A stretch of 48,703 nt of DNA. Origin: Paramicrosporidium saccamoebae (Eukaryota; Rozellomycota). The notes beneath the pieces were generated by a model, which saw only the letters and a program-made list of their open reading frames with translations, did no database searches and was not told the DNA's origin. The DNA lies in contig MTSL01000184.1 in NCBI GenBank assembly GCA_002794465.1, positions 1 to 48,703 of the forward strand. The letters are read 5' to 3'. Positions 21,415 through 32,100 of the stretch are shown piece after piece; positions within the stretch are counted from its first letter, which is position 1, and each line of letters starts with the position of its first letter. The translations under genes and the position numbers were made by a program.

Positions 21415-23725
21415 ATGCTATTGGTTGTTAGCAAGTCTCCTAGTGATGCATTGGCTTTGACTAATTGCATAATCCTCAATCCGAGTGACGCACGTCGTCT
21501 CAACACACAATATGCTCTCGTCTCTCAAAATTACATTATGACGCTGCGGGCGGAAGAGGTCATGGCTGAGGGCCAAATTGGACTCTCCTCCACCCACCGA
21601 AACTGGCTGCAGTTGGCGCTGGCTGATAAAGTGTCGGTGGAACCATTCGACCCGGACAGCTTTACACAAGACTGCTATCTGGAGACTATACGAGTGGAGG
21701 TTGATGTGCTCAAGAAACAGGCACAGACGGCTTTAACCTTTGATACGGTTCGGATGGCCGAAGTGTTCCTCTCCAACTATCAGCGACAGATATTCTCCCT
21801 TGGGCAGCCCTTTGTTATGGACTTTGCGGGTCACAACTTGCTGTTAAAGGTGCACAGTCTGGTGAACATTACAACCGGCTCTCCCCGTCAAGAATCTGCC
21901 ACCGAATGGGGCGCATTACTTCCAAAAACTGAGGTTCGGTTTTCCCGCGCTCCCGATTCGCTCATCAAGCTGGTGGGCGAGGCTCAAATCAACACGAATG
22001 CCGTCATCCAGCCAGATTTCAAGTTTGAAGATATGGGCATTGGAGGACTGGACAAGGAATTTTGGCTCATTTTCAGGAGAGCATTTGCATCTCGGATCTA
22101 TCCGCAGGATCTGGTGCAAAAGTTGGGAATTAGACACGTTAAGGGACTAGTGCTGTATGGACCGCCAGGAACAGGCAAGACGCTGATGGCCCGACAGATT
22201 GCAAAGATGCTGCATGCAAGAGAGCCCAAAATTATCAACGGACCAGAAATTCTCAACAAATATGTCGGCCAATCCGAGGAAAACATCAGAGCCCTTTTTA
22301 AGGATGCCGAGGCCGAATACAAGGCAAAGGGAGATAATAGCGAACTACATATCATCATATTCGACGAACTGGATGCCATCTGCAAGCAGCGTGGAGGAAG
22401 GAACGATGGGACCGGCGTCGGCGATTCCGTTGTCAATCAGCTACTCGCCAAGATGGATGGTGTTGAGCAGCTAAACAATATCCTCGTGATTGGAATGACA
22501 AATAGATTGGACATGTTGGATGAAGCCTTGCTCCGTCCCGGTCGCTTTGAGGTACAGCTCGAAATCGGGCTTCCAAATAAGGAAGGCCGTTGTCAGATTC
22601 TCAAGATTCACACCAACACTGTAAGACTACAAATTCCGTCACCATTCTAACTTTTAGATGAGAGAGAATAACATTTTGGACACGGATGTGGATTTGGAAG
22701 AGCTAGCGGGATTATGCAAAAACTTTACGGGTGCCGAAATTGTGGGACTGATCAACTCGGCCACCTCCTTTGCCCTCAATCGACACATCAAGGTGGGTAG
22801 CACGGTGGAAGTCGCAAAGGATGCCTCCACGATGCGTGTCACAAAGGACGATTTTTTCCGTGCTCTCAGTGAAGTGCACGCAGCCTACGGAGTGGATGAA
22901 GACGAGTTTGCCTCTTGTGGACAGGATGGAGTCCTAGTGTACTCTGATGAAGTCCAAACGCTCTTTAGTCAGGCAGAGTTGGTCATTCGACAGGCAGCCA
23001 ACAGTGAAAAGTCAGCATTGAGTGGCATAATGCTCTACGGAGTGACTGGCAGTGGAAAGACTGCAATCTGTGCCAAGCTTGCAACTGAGAGCAATTTTCC
23101 GTTCATCAAGCTACTTTCCACCCATACGCTTGTTGGACTCTCTGAGCAGGCCAAAGTCCAGGCCATTGCCAAGGTATAGAGATAGCAATTAGTGATTACC
23201 TTATAGATGTTCACGGACGCGTACAAGTCGGAACAGAGTCTGATCGTAGTGGACGACATTGAAGATTTAATTGATTATGTCGCCATTGGACCACGTTTCT
23301 CCACAGTTCTCCTCCAAACATTCCGCAATTTCTTCAAAAAGGTGCCTCCCGAGGGCCGTCGGCTTGTGGTCCTTGCCACCACCCGCAACAAACGTCTCAT
23401 GGACCAACTGGGTCTCTCCCAGCATTTCCGCACCCACCTTCACTGTCCCAATATTAACACAGTTGAGGACTTTCGCCACCTCCTCCACCACAACACCACC
23501 CTTCTTGAGGAAGATCGAACCCGGATCTTGGAAGAGGTCCGGAGGGTTGCAGCACGTGGGAGTGCATTCTCAGTGCCGGTCAAGATCCTCCAAGAGTTGT
23601 TGGAAGTATGTGCACAAGATCCAGAAGAACCCGTGCTACGGTTTATGGATGAATTTCAACAATTTGTCCTCAACTTGACCTCGGCTACGCTGGACGACGT
23701 AATTCCCAATATGGAGGGACTATAG
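21415..23725 (+). CDS. SEC18: NSF/Sec18 AAA+ ATPase
   Basis: Exons 21415-22620, 22658-23173 and 23207-23725 with introns of 37 nt (GTAAGA...CTAACTTTTAG) and 33 nt give 746 residues, matching NSF. There is an N-domain (residues 1-200) and then the D1 AAA module, with MGIGGLDKEFWLIFRRAFASR, Walker A GPPGTGKT and Walker B IIIFDELDAICKQRGG. The D2 module has Walker A GVTGSGKT and VVDDIEDLIDYV. With SNAP adaptors it disassembles SNARE complexes after membrane fusion. The ATG at 21415 is the first in frame and aligns with the conserved start of the N-domain (DALALTNC). Both introns fall at codon boundaries followed by ATG. It is linked here to another trafficking gene (Gea) 6 kb away. Confidence 0.97.
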
Positions 23726-23836
23726 GCTTTATTATGTAATGACAATCCAAAATTTAGTGCACTATTGAGTAGTAATCTCACAATGGCAGTCTCATAAAAC
23801 CCGCCAGTTCCAGCAAATCTACAAAAGCCATCAGAT

Positions 23837-24872
23837 TCAGCAGTCCCAACAGTTTCCAAGGGGTTCTATAATCGGCTGGACAGGCTCGAAATTATTGCCC
23901 TCGGCAGGGTAGATTTGAAACTGATCATTGACATGACGAAATACGACCTCTGGATCTGCCGAGTTTGCATCGGCCATGGCATAGAATACTTTGTTGGCCA
24001 GCTTGTCACGATAATTTGACACTTTTTCCAACATGTTCAAAATAAATGGTCTCGGGCTGTGCGCCAGGTACCGGACTTTTGAACGGTCCTCCGACGGGGT
24101 TATCCGTGTTGCTGCCCGCAGGTTCAGTCGACTAGTCTGTTCAAATGTAGTCGCAACATTACGAATGCCTTTTCGGAGTTCCTGGTCCTCGACGCATTCT
24201 CCCAACCAGCCAGAGTTGAGATGCTTAAAGTGTGTCAGTAGCTGCTCCCAATTCATCGTCTGCTTCAATCCCTCACGACAATATGTACTCAGCTGCTCCT
24301 GTGGATCGATAAGGGCGAGCAGATCAACAGCGACACGTGGTCCGTAATCATAGCCCTTGGGCGGCTTGTAGGCTGGAGATTCTCCAGATTTGTGCCAATA
24401 CATCGGACTACCCGCTTCGATGGAATCGACCAGCTCTGTCGAAAAGTCATACGGGTTGCCAGCGTGAGATATTCTGAGGATGTACTCGAACGCCGCTTTG
24501 TAATCTCCCGCCCTTTGCAGGATCCTGTACATTTGTCGCTTTACCTCCTATACTAATTAGAATCACACCGACGAGTACAATTGATGCGTTTTCTGACAAT
24601 GCCATCATGGTTACCATCGCCTTCCGGTTAGAGTCGTTATCAGAAAATGCCCACTGCTCACTCATCACACCCACCAAGCTAGCCATCGACACACAAGTAT
24701 GCTTTGACATGGTTCGCTCGATTTCAGTGGATGCAATTCCAGCAGCCAATTGCTCGAGCAGCTCAGAGTGCACCCGGTCTGGATCGCACAATGTTTTTCT
24801 ACTAACCATTCTTTTAAAAACTCTCGACGCCCCGACATAGGTTAAAAGTGTAATTACAGTGAAAGGACGCAT
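23837..24872 (-). CDS. secreted protein of unknown family, tandem paralogue B
   Basis: Exons 24579-24872 and 23837-24547 with a 31-nt intron (GTACTC...ATTAGTATAG) give 334 residues. The ATG at 24872 starts a signal peptide (MRPFTVITLLTYVGASR). An earlier in-frame ATG at 24962 would bury that signal and has no match in the paralogue. The mature part is mostly helical. Features shared with the next gene include the splice position, the KRQMYRILQRA / TRQVYQVLKRA helix, YEYIL-type repeats, LALIDPQEQLSTYCREGL and WLGECVEDQELR. No known domain is recognised. It ends with Pro-rich sequence and a Cys-Trp-Asp-Cys tail. CCAAT in the context TGTGAACCAATAAA lies 54 bp upstream of the ATG. An effector or periplasmic role is only a guess. 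Confidence 0.75.
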
Positions 24873-25021
24873 AATGTTGTGACGGTTTATGGGACCATTC
24901 AAGCCTTTACTAATGCGTGCTGTGAACCAATAAAATGAACCGCATTTTGGGTGGCTCTTCATTCATGTTAGTTGTTCCGTACTACAGATCCTATTCCAGA
25001 CTTTTTATTTATTTTGGGGCA

Positions 25022-26108
25022 CTACGCCAAGTGCGTGGCTGATCTCCAACCTCTCTGCGTCGAATTGGCTGGTTGAGCTGGTCTAGATGACTGAGCCGGT
25101 CGGACTGATTGAGCTAGCGGAGCTGGATGAGCCGGTCTGGCTGGTTTAGAAACAATACCATTGGCAGGATAGGATACAAACTGACGATTGACGTTGCTCA
25201 ATACAGCTGATGGATCGTCCGTGTCGGCATCGACCACAGCCTGAAGCAAAGTGTTGGTCACTGCGGCAACATAGTCCTTTGCGCGCTGTAATATGTCTGT
25301 GTGTTCCTGGTTCTGGCCGCTCAGATTCTTTTCCGCAAAATGCAGCGTCCGAGATGCCGTATGCAGTCTCAGCTGACTGGCCCGCTCAAATGCAGTAACA
25401 GCATCGTGCATAACGTCTCGGAGTGTTGGATCAGACACGCAACGTTTTACCCAGGAAGTGTTAGAACCATCAAATTCTTTCAGCAACCAAGTCCAATTTC
25501 CTACATCCTCCAAGTCTTCGCGACACGTGTCAGACAGTTGGTCCTGAGGATCGAGAATGGTGAGCAGATCATTGATAACCATGGGCTGCCGGAATGGGTA
25601 GCCCTGAGGCTTTTGGAGGACCAACGGACCGTACATGAGATTGTCCGCGTCGAGAGATTCAAGCAGTTCCGCCGAAAAGTCGCGGGGGTTGGTGGCGCGG
25701 GCTACTTTGAGAATGTATTCATAGGCCCTCTTGAAGCCACGGGCCCGTTTCAAAACCTGATAGACTTGTCTTGTACTCTCCTACACTAATCAGAAAAGGG
25801 ACCATCCGTACCGTTGAAACGCTGCTACTCTCAGCCAACGCGGCCAAAGTCTCCGCCACCCGTGAGAAATTGTCTGCATCCCTCCAGTCTCTACTTTCTT
25901 CATGTATCTTATTGATCAGAGTAGCCAGCGTCACGCAGCTTTTATTCTTGTGCAAAGCTGCAGAAATATCAGAGGGTGTCCCTCCATAGATCATCTTTTC
26001 ATACAGATTCTGATGCACTTTATCAGAATCGCATTCTTTTGCGCCCAATTTAAGAAATCGACTGGCGCTGACACAAGCTAAAAGCGCAAAGATAGTAGTT
26101 AGATGCAT
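25022..26108 (-). CDS. secreted protein of unknown family, tandem paralogue A
   Basis: Exons 25812-26108 and 25022-25780 with a 31-nt intron (GTACGG...ATTAGTGTAG) at the homologous position give 351 residues. The signal peptide is MHLTTIFALLACVSAS. The product aligns along its length with the downstream neighbour: a Cys near residue 26, KSCVTLATL, the YEYILKVA helix, ILDPQDQLSDTCREDL, WVKRCVSDPTLR and AFERASQLRLHTASR. Unlike the paralogue it ends with about 40 residues of Pro-Ala-Arg-Ser repeats. An upstream CCAAT (TGCGAACCAATCAA) sits 59 bp before the ATG, almost the same context and distance as in the paralogue, so the promoter was duplicated too. The function is unknown. Confidence 0.75.
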
Positions 26109-26305
26109 AGTGCCACAGCCAGTCGCACATCTTGCTTTTAATTTGTTCTGCTACTGCATGCTGCGAACCAATCAAGCATTCATGTGTACTATGAGCGTCG
26201 CGTATTGGGGGTCACTACGATTGGTGGGCCAATCATAGGAATGACCTGATTAACAATTAATGCAGCAAGCATTAAAGGAAAAAAGGCATCAGAGCATCGA
26301 CAGTC

Positions 26306-26950
26306 ATGCCGACCGCTACTATTCCTGTGCACCACATGATTGGTAACAAACTTCCTACAGTGCATCTCCCCATTGTCGCTCCAGGTAAGCGGGTGGCAGT
26401 GTTTGCTGGTAGCTCTGCCACCTGTCCTGCCCACTATCGTGATGAAGCGCGTCGATTCGGTGCCATGCTGGCTTCCAACGGATGTGCATTGGTGTATGGC
26501 AGTGGATCGTGGGGGTTGATGGGAGAGGTGGCTTTGGGAGCTGCGGATGCACCGATAGTTGGGGTGGTCCCCGAATTTATGCTTGCAACAGCCGGTGAGC
26601 TACATGGTCAAACGATTGTTGTACCCAATATGGCGGAGCGTAAATATGTAATCAACGAGCTAGCCGAGGTGTTTGTTGGACTGCCTGGAGGCTTTGGAAC
26701 GCTGGACGAGATGAGCGAGATGCTCACATGGAACCAAATCGGCGTCAACAATAAGCTTATCGTGTTTGTTAACATTGCCGGCTACTATGACCAGTTGGGA
26801 GCGTGGGTGGAGCGTGCCCTCTCTGACGGATTCATACGACGCGAGCAAATGCAGAATTACGTGATCGTCGACACTCCCGAAGCGGCAATCCAAGTCATCT
26901 TAACCCGCGAGCCGCAAATTGTACCAGGAAAATTCCGTACCAAGGCCTAA
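26306..26950 (+). CDS. LOG-family cytokinin-riboside-5'-phosphate phosphoribohydrolase
   Basis: 214 residues without introns from the ATG at 26306. It is a Rossmann-like fold with the family signature PGGFGTLDE at 127-135, the preceding MAERKYVINELAEVF, an N-terminal VAVFAGSSA and ALVYGSGSWGLMG. LOG proteins release free bases such as active cytokinin from nucleoside 5'-monophosphates; many are annotated as lysine decarboxylases, a misnomer. In fungi and bacteria the physiological substrate is usually unknown and may simply be AMP salvage. The first 25 residues precede the domain and may be dispensable. CCAAT/ATTGG pairs at 26220-26233 lie 72 bp upstream. Downstream it converges on ESF1 with an 85-bp gap. 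Confidence 0.9.
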   Translation: MPTATIPVHHMIGNKLPTVHLPIVAPGKRVAVFAGSSATCPAHYRDEARRFGAMLASNGCALVYGSGSWGLMGEVALGAADAPIVGVVPEFMLATAGELHGQTIVVPNMAERKYVINELAEVFVGLPGGFGTLDEMSEMLTWNQIGVNNKLIVFVNIAGYYDQLGAWVERALSDGFIRREQMQNYVIVDTPEAAIQVILTREPQIVPGKFRTKA

Positions 26951-27035
26951 CTAACACACTGGTACAGTTATGATCCTAAATACTTTGTCCCTTAATGAAG
27001 GATTAGTACTATAAATATCCCACTCTGAATAAACT

Positions 27036-28673
27036 TTATTTGTGAATTCGACGTTGACGTTCCTTAATAATGCGGTCCATGCCCTTTGTACGTTTAAAGG
27101 ACGGGTTGGAAGGATCCAGAGCAAAGGCAGGCTCTTCATAGACTGCCTTGAAACGTTCATCATCCACACTGACAGTGACATCCTTTCTATCCTCGTCGTC
27201 AGTGGCGTCTCCATCCACCAATAGTTCAAGACTGGCATCTGGGGCGTGTTTCCGTTTCTTGTCTTTTGACTTGGGTTCTTTCTGTCCCTTTCGCTCCTTG
27301 TTGGCATCTTTGCGAGCTTTGCGACGCGCCATGTACTTGTCGTAGGGAGTCATGTCGGTATTCTCCTTGTCAGCTTCCTCTGTAAAGGTAGCCTCCATGT
27401 GCACATCGTCTTCATTATCGGGCTTGAGCGCCGAAGTAAAGGTGATTTGCAATTCATCGCCGTCTTCTTGTTTCTTTCCAAAAACGTTAGAGTCTCCCCC
27501 CGAGAGGAGGAGCTGACGATACTTGTCGGCATCATCTTCCTCATCCTCGTCGGTAGAGGCCAGATATGCACGTAAATCGGCCTCCTCCTGGTCCATCTTT
27601 GGCCTACCTGTGACTCTTGTGCGCTCGCAGTCATCAGCATCCCAAGTCAGCTCCACTTTGCTCATCTGTAGAGCTGCCGTCACCAGATTGGGCTTGGCGT
27701 GGTAGTTCTTTGGCAATTCTATGCAATGGTCCTTTGCAACTCCGTCAAAAGTGGTCGTGTCGGGAATGTAGCGCAAATCAATGAAATTTGCACTTTTTTC
27801 AAACTCTGTCCCATCGCAGTTTCGATAAATGTGTGCTGCCGTCACTGCCGAATCACATTCAATCACAGCATAATAATAGCGGAGACGTTCTAGCTGGTAT
27901 TTTCGCAGGGCAACCGAATCAAAATCCTCCTCTTCTTCTTGAGGAAAGTCTGCGTCCGAATCATCTGATGCCGAGTCCTCGGCCAAGTCTTCTTCCACCT
28001 TGGCCTTTTCAAACAGTTCACGAGGAGGACCTTCGAGAGCCTCACGCTGCATCCGTTCCTTGCCAAATTCACTCGGCCAAATAGTAACCGAGTTGATTGT
28101 CCCTGTGGCAGGTTTGAATCCATGCAAAAGAGTGTAAATGTCATCAGCGCGAATCTGATCCCAATCTATATTCACTAATGCGAGCCTGTGAGTCGCCTCT
28201 CCTGTGGGAATATCCTGTGCAACCAAGGGATGGTTGGACAAGACTGTATCCATGACATGATCAGACTCTGTGTCCGTATCGGTGCTCGAGTCTGTATCGG
28301 TGCTCGAGTCTGTATCGGTGCTCGAGTCTGCATCAGTGCCCAAGTCTGCATCCGTGTTCGAGTCTGTATCAGTGCTCAAGTCTTGGTCTGTATCCACACT
28401 CTCTATACCCTCTACACTCTCTACACTGTCCTCATCCTCATCCTCATCAACACCAACATTTTCCACACTCTCAGTGGCTGCTGCCTCGTCGAGACGGTAG
28501 AAACGTTCGAGATCCTTACGCTCCCGGTCCGCTACCACTTTGCGGCCATATTTGTCCACCTTGACCGGCTTCACAAATTCCTCATCCTCAAACATCGCCT
28601 TGAACCGGCCATCCACAGTCACCTGTGTCGCTTTTTTGCCAGCACGACGGAACCGCGGATCCACTTTGGTCAT
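27036..28673 (-). CDS. ESF1: Esf1-like pre-rRNA processing protein
   Basis: 545 residues, single exon, start ATG at 28673. The N-terminal DPRFRRAGKKATQVTVDGRF and the central region (ALVNIDWDQIRADDIYTLL; RLRYYYAVIECDSAVTAAHIY) match Esf1. The NUC153 motif lies at the extreme C-terminus (DERFKAVYEEPAFALDPSNP, then FKRTKG). Esf1 is a nucleolar protein required for early 35S pre-rRNA cleavage and 18S rRNA maturation. The protein is somewhat shorter than yeast Esf1 (628). Residues about 95-140 are an acidic tract of Ser-Thr-Asp-Thr-Asp repeats encoded by an 18-bp minisatellite. Its start codon is 15 bp from that of the divergent TMEM242-like gene. Confidence 0.92.
   Translation of the reverse strand: MTKVDPRFRRAGKKATQVTVDGRFKAMFEDEEFVKPVKVDKYGRKVVADRERKDLERFYRLDEAAATESVENVGVDEDEDEDSVESVEGIESVDTDQDLSTDTDSNTDADLGTDADSSTDTDSSTDTDSSTDTDTESDHVMDTVLSNHPLVAQDIPTGEATHRLALVNIDWDQIRADDIYTLLHGFKPATGTINSVTIWPSEFGKERMQREALEGPPRELFEKAKVEEDLAEDSASDDSDADFPQEEEEDFDSVALRKYQLERLRYYYAVIECDSAVTAAHIYRNCDGTEFEKSANFIDLRYIPDTTTFDGVAKDHCIELPKNYHAKPNLVTAALQMSKVELTWDADDCERTRVTGRPKMDQEEADLRAYLASTDEDEEDDADKYRQLLLSGGDSNVFGKKQEDGDELQITFTSALKPDNEDDVHMEATFTEEADKENTDMTPYDKYMARRKARKDANKERKGQKEPKSKDKKRKHAPDASLELLVDGDATDDEDRKDVTVSVDDERFKAVYEEPAFALDPSNPSFKRTKGMDRIIKERQRRIHK
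28265..28384 (-). repeat. coding 18-bp repeat in ESF1 (Thr-Asp-Ser units)
   Basis: About six 18-bp units (plus strand TCTGTATCGGTGCTCGAG-like) encode repeated D-S-S-T-D-T or close variants. Copies near 28290-28330 are almost identical, so the array is recent. It expands an acidic disordered linker that is normal for Esf1. Confidence 0.85.
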
Positions 28674-28688
28674 ACCCCGGTCGCGGAG
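28674..28688. promoter_or_regulatory. 15-bp divergent spacer (ESF1 / TMEM242-like)
   Basis: Only 15 GC-rich bases separate the two divergent ATGs. No CCAAT is present. Either one start is further downstream or transcription of each gene begins inside the other. Confidence 0.4.
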
Positions 28689-29009
28689 ATGGAGCGGGTT
28701 GACAAGTTACTGTATGGCTCACTGGCTGGTCTGGTATTAGGAGTGGGATGGACAACACGGATCCAGAGAAATGCACCACTAATCGCGAGAATGTCGACCT
28801 GGGGACTGGCAGGACGTGCACTGGTCATCTCGAGCATTATCAGTGTCAGTTCATTTGGTGTGGCAACGGCAGCGCTGGCAAAGTATCTGCAGGTGGGCTC
28901 CATTAAGGAATTTGGAGCATACATGACCAAACACTTGGAGGGTTTGGCTCCAAAGACAGACCAGAGTGAAAAATACGTAGAATTTTTAATGTCTGAAGCA
29001 AAGAAATAA
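28689..29009 (+). CDS. TMEM242-like mitochondrial inner-membrane protein
   Basis: 106 residues from the ATG at 28689, although the frame is open much further upstream through ESF1. There are two hydrophobic segments (LLYGSLAGLVLGVGW; ISSIISVSSFGVATAAL). The C-terminal half, AKYLQVGSIKEFGAYMTKHL, resembles the WKALGVHSMNDFRSKMQ region of human TMEM242 in pattern and spacing. TMEM242 assists assembly of the ATP synthase c-ring and respiratory complex I together with TMEM70. The match is from memory, and a different small membrane family is possible. A position 15 bp from the ESF1 start suggests a shared initiation region. Confidence 0.6.
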   Translation: MERVDKLLYGSLAGLVLGVGWTTRIQRNAPLIARMSTWGLAGRALVISSIISVSSFGVATAALAKYLQVGSIKEFGAYMTKHLEGLAPKTDQSEKYVEFLMSEAKK

Positions 29010-29152
29010 ACCGTACCGTGCTACTGGATTTAGCTAAAGGACGCAGTTAAGAGGATGTAGTACAACAAAACACGTTGCGTCATTTAAACGAGTCATATTT
29101 AAATGCACACGGTAGCAGTTTTAAGATACCCATTCAATCAATATTATTTAAT

Positions 29153-32100
29153 TCAAACATCAAAGGTGTCTGATTTCTCTTGTAGCGATAATCTCCGCAT
29201 ATCTGGCACTGCAACAGATGAATGTTCTTCTGACCTCCTCCGTCCCGTGTCCCAATGTTCTGTATCTGTCGCGCCTTGGTCTTGGTTATCTTTTGTGCTT
29301 TGGTCTTTATACTCGGCTGTGCTTTGATCATGGTGGCTTTTCATGTCATCTGCCATTTCATTTGTCGTGTCGCCCTGCGCTCTCTCTTCCACATCACTCC
29401 GAGCCGCCTCTACATCACTCCGAGTCGTCTTTACATCACCCCGAGCCGTCTCTATACCACCCCGAGTCGTCTCTCCCATCGTGACATTCTTTTTCGTTTC
29501 AACCGGCATCTTGGCCGTGGCCACGTGGATAATCGACTCTTTAAAGTTTGGCATCACCGGATCCAACAGTCTCCACGTCTCATCCCATAGTGTCGATTTT
29601 TCATCGGGACCCGACGGCCTTAGATAACCGGCTGCAGCCATTACCATCAGCATATTCTTAATGGTCTCAGGAATGGATTCCTTTAACAAATCACCGCGTC
29701 CTCGAAGAAAGGTCAACATGTGTGTCAGGAGAGTCGTCATTAGGGTGGTCGTAGTCATCAGTGTGGTCGTGGTGCCCTCATAATTACAATCAGCCTGTGG
29801 CTCTGCAAAGAGGACAGACAGATTGGACAACAAAATTCGCGTTACCACCGACGTTGATCGTACCTGCAATTCTTCCAACCCCTCCAAGGTGCGCAACTCT
29901 GGTCGTTGTAATTCTTCCAGTAGAGGGAACAAGACCAGTTGGAATTCTTCATACAATGTTTCCACACCTTGCATCCCAAAGTCCACCCCCAGAATAATCC
30001 TTTGCAGCAACGGCAGGGCCTGTTGACGGATCTCCCTAATCGGGTGGTAACATTGCTGTGCCACGGCACAATGCACCGGAATGATATAATCAGGCCACAC
30101 CCGATCCAGGGGGATGGTGTTGGAGACGGCAAGGCGTCTCACGTTGGCCTCTAACAGAGCAAATTTGCCAAGGGCCTGGCCAGCAAGTTCGACAGGCGAG
30201 GGCACAATGTCTCCAGAAGCCGACAATGGAGAAGAGGGCAGCGGAGCAGCAGTGGAAGAGGCCACAAAACCGCTCAGCAAATCAACATATTCAGAGTAAA
30301 ATTCGAGGGGGAAGAGCAAATCATTTTCGCGTACAATGGTGGTCAAAAGACCAAAGGAATAAGGTCCACAGGAACGAGAACGACCAGCCAGAGCGAGGAC
30401 TGTAAAGTAATGGGGCCAAATGGCAGTACCGTGGAGAATAGGCGGATCGAGTTCGACAATGCGCAGAACAATTGACAGTGCGGGTTCAGCGAGATGTTGG
30501 AAGGACTCGGGGGGCACATAACACAACAGTTGGAAGAACTGCACCACCTCCTTCTGCATCTCTGGTCGATCGGCAAAACGCAGCGATAGTCGTCCCAACC
30601 CGAGAATAACGTGTTCTCGGATAGCCACGGGAACGCTCAAATCTTTGGCCAACTCGGAGAAGCGCGTAAAAAGGACAGTCCAGAAGACGGACATGCGATC
30701 ACGATTAATCCAGGCGGTGTGTACCACCAGATCAACCAAAAACACCAACGTCTCCACTTCCCAACCCAATGGGCGTGTAACCACTAATTGTTCGGCCATG
30801 GCTGCAATCAACTGCTTCAAGGAGGCCTCTGGTAGGAAACGCGAGTCACGCAAAATCTCCTCCAACTTGCAGGTGCGCACAAACTCAGTGGCGCGATCGC
30901 GAGTCTCCACATCCACCCCCGACGCATCTCCTGGACTTGACACCAAATATTGAGATAGGGCTGAAAAGAGCCCCGACTCGTTACGATCGCTCCGGGGCGA
31001 ATTAGCTGTGGACCGAGATATCACCCCTGACAGACCGCCTGCCTCTACTTCAAATGTCGCCAATGTGACAATTGACGATTGTACCAACAACAACACGTGG
31101 CGTACAAAGGATCGCCAGGCCTCAGCCAGCTGGGAGCCATGGAGACGATACAGATCAAAGTAACATTTAACCAGCGTTCGGAATAGCTCAGATCGTGCCA
31201 AATATCGGGGTAACTGATTCCCTGCAGGATTTGATGCAATCTCGGAAAACGCCAAACATTCCACCAACACTGCAGAGAGCTCATCCAAATGCGTCGCATC
31301 CAGGAAGCGGCCCGACAAATTTCCCAGTTCAAATAGCCCCCTCACTGCCAATCGTGATCCCGTATCGCTCTTTGGCGATAAAATCACTAGTAATTAGCAT
31401 AAAACCCATAGTGTTACAGGAGCGGAAACAGGTCAGAAGTGGACCCCACAATAGTTTCATAACATCAGATACATAGCCGTCCAGTAGAAACACGGGCGGT
31501 ACTTCGGAAGAGGGATACTTTTTCAATTGCTCATTCCAGGTGTAATGAAAGGCCGTCTCGCCGGCTTGCTCTTCAGGTAGAACAATTTCTTTGCTTTGGA
31601 TAGCATGAAAAATGCGGCGCAGGAAAACTTCGTCAAAGCTGGCTCCGTCATTGATACCGCGATTGTTGCGGATAAAGTCGTCCACAGTCATCCGGTGTCG
31701 GACCTGCTTGTTGTGCTGATCCGTGTTCAACATGATAATGCTATAGGTAAGCACAAAGACTGCGTCTTCACTGCGAAAGATGGCGTCGGTTTGTGCGCGA
31801 TAGTACACCTGAGCCAGTGCCTCCATGATGCGACTGATCTGTTGTGACTCCCCAGGTAAACGGAAACTTTCCAACACCACCCGCAATGCCTCGTCAATTT
31901 GCAGTCCCGATAAATTAAAATCGGCCAGAAACTCGTTCAATAAATCCAAATTGGCTGGTTTGGAGACAATTTCACCAATGACGCGCTTGTCCAGTCCAGC
32001 AGTGCGACGCAGATACTGTGCTGTCTCTTTTGGAGTAGCCGGTGTGCTAGTCAGACCATTTTCTTCCAGAAAGGCAAATGCATCTTTTGGGTTCTGATTG

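Noticed and set aside
24872-24962. Upstream ATG at 24962 for secreted paralogue B
   Set aside because: The 30-residue extension would precede the signal peptide, includes the CCAAT region and is absent from the tandem paralogue.
31387-31405. 19-nt intron in the Gea gene (GTTTTATGC...CTAG)
   Set aside because: It keeps frame, but a 31-nt intron starting 12 nt earlier (GTAACA) also keeps frame and fits the size and donor pattern of the other introns.
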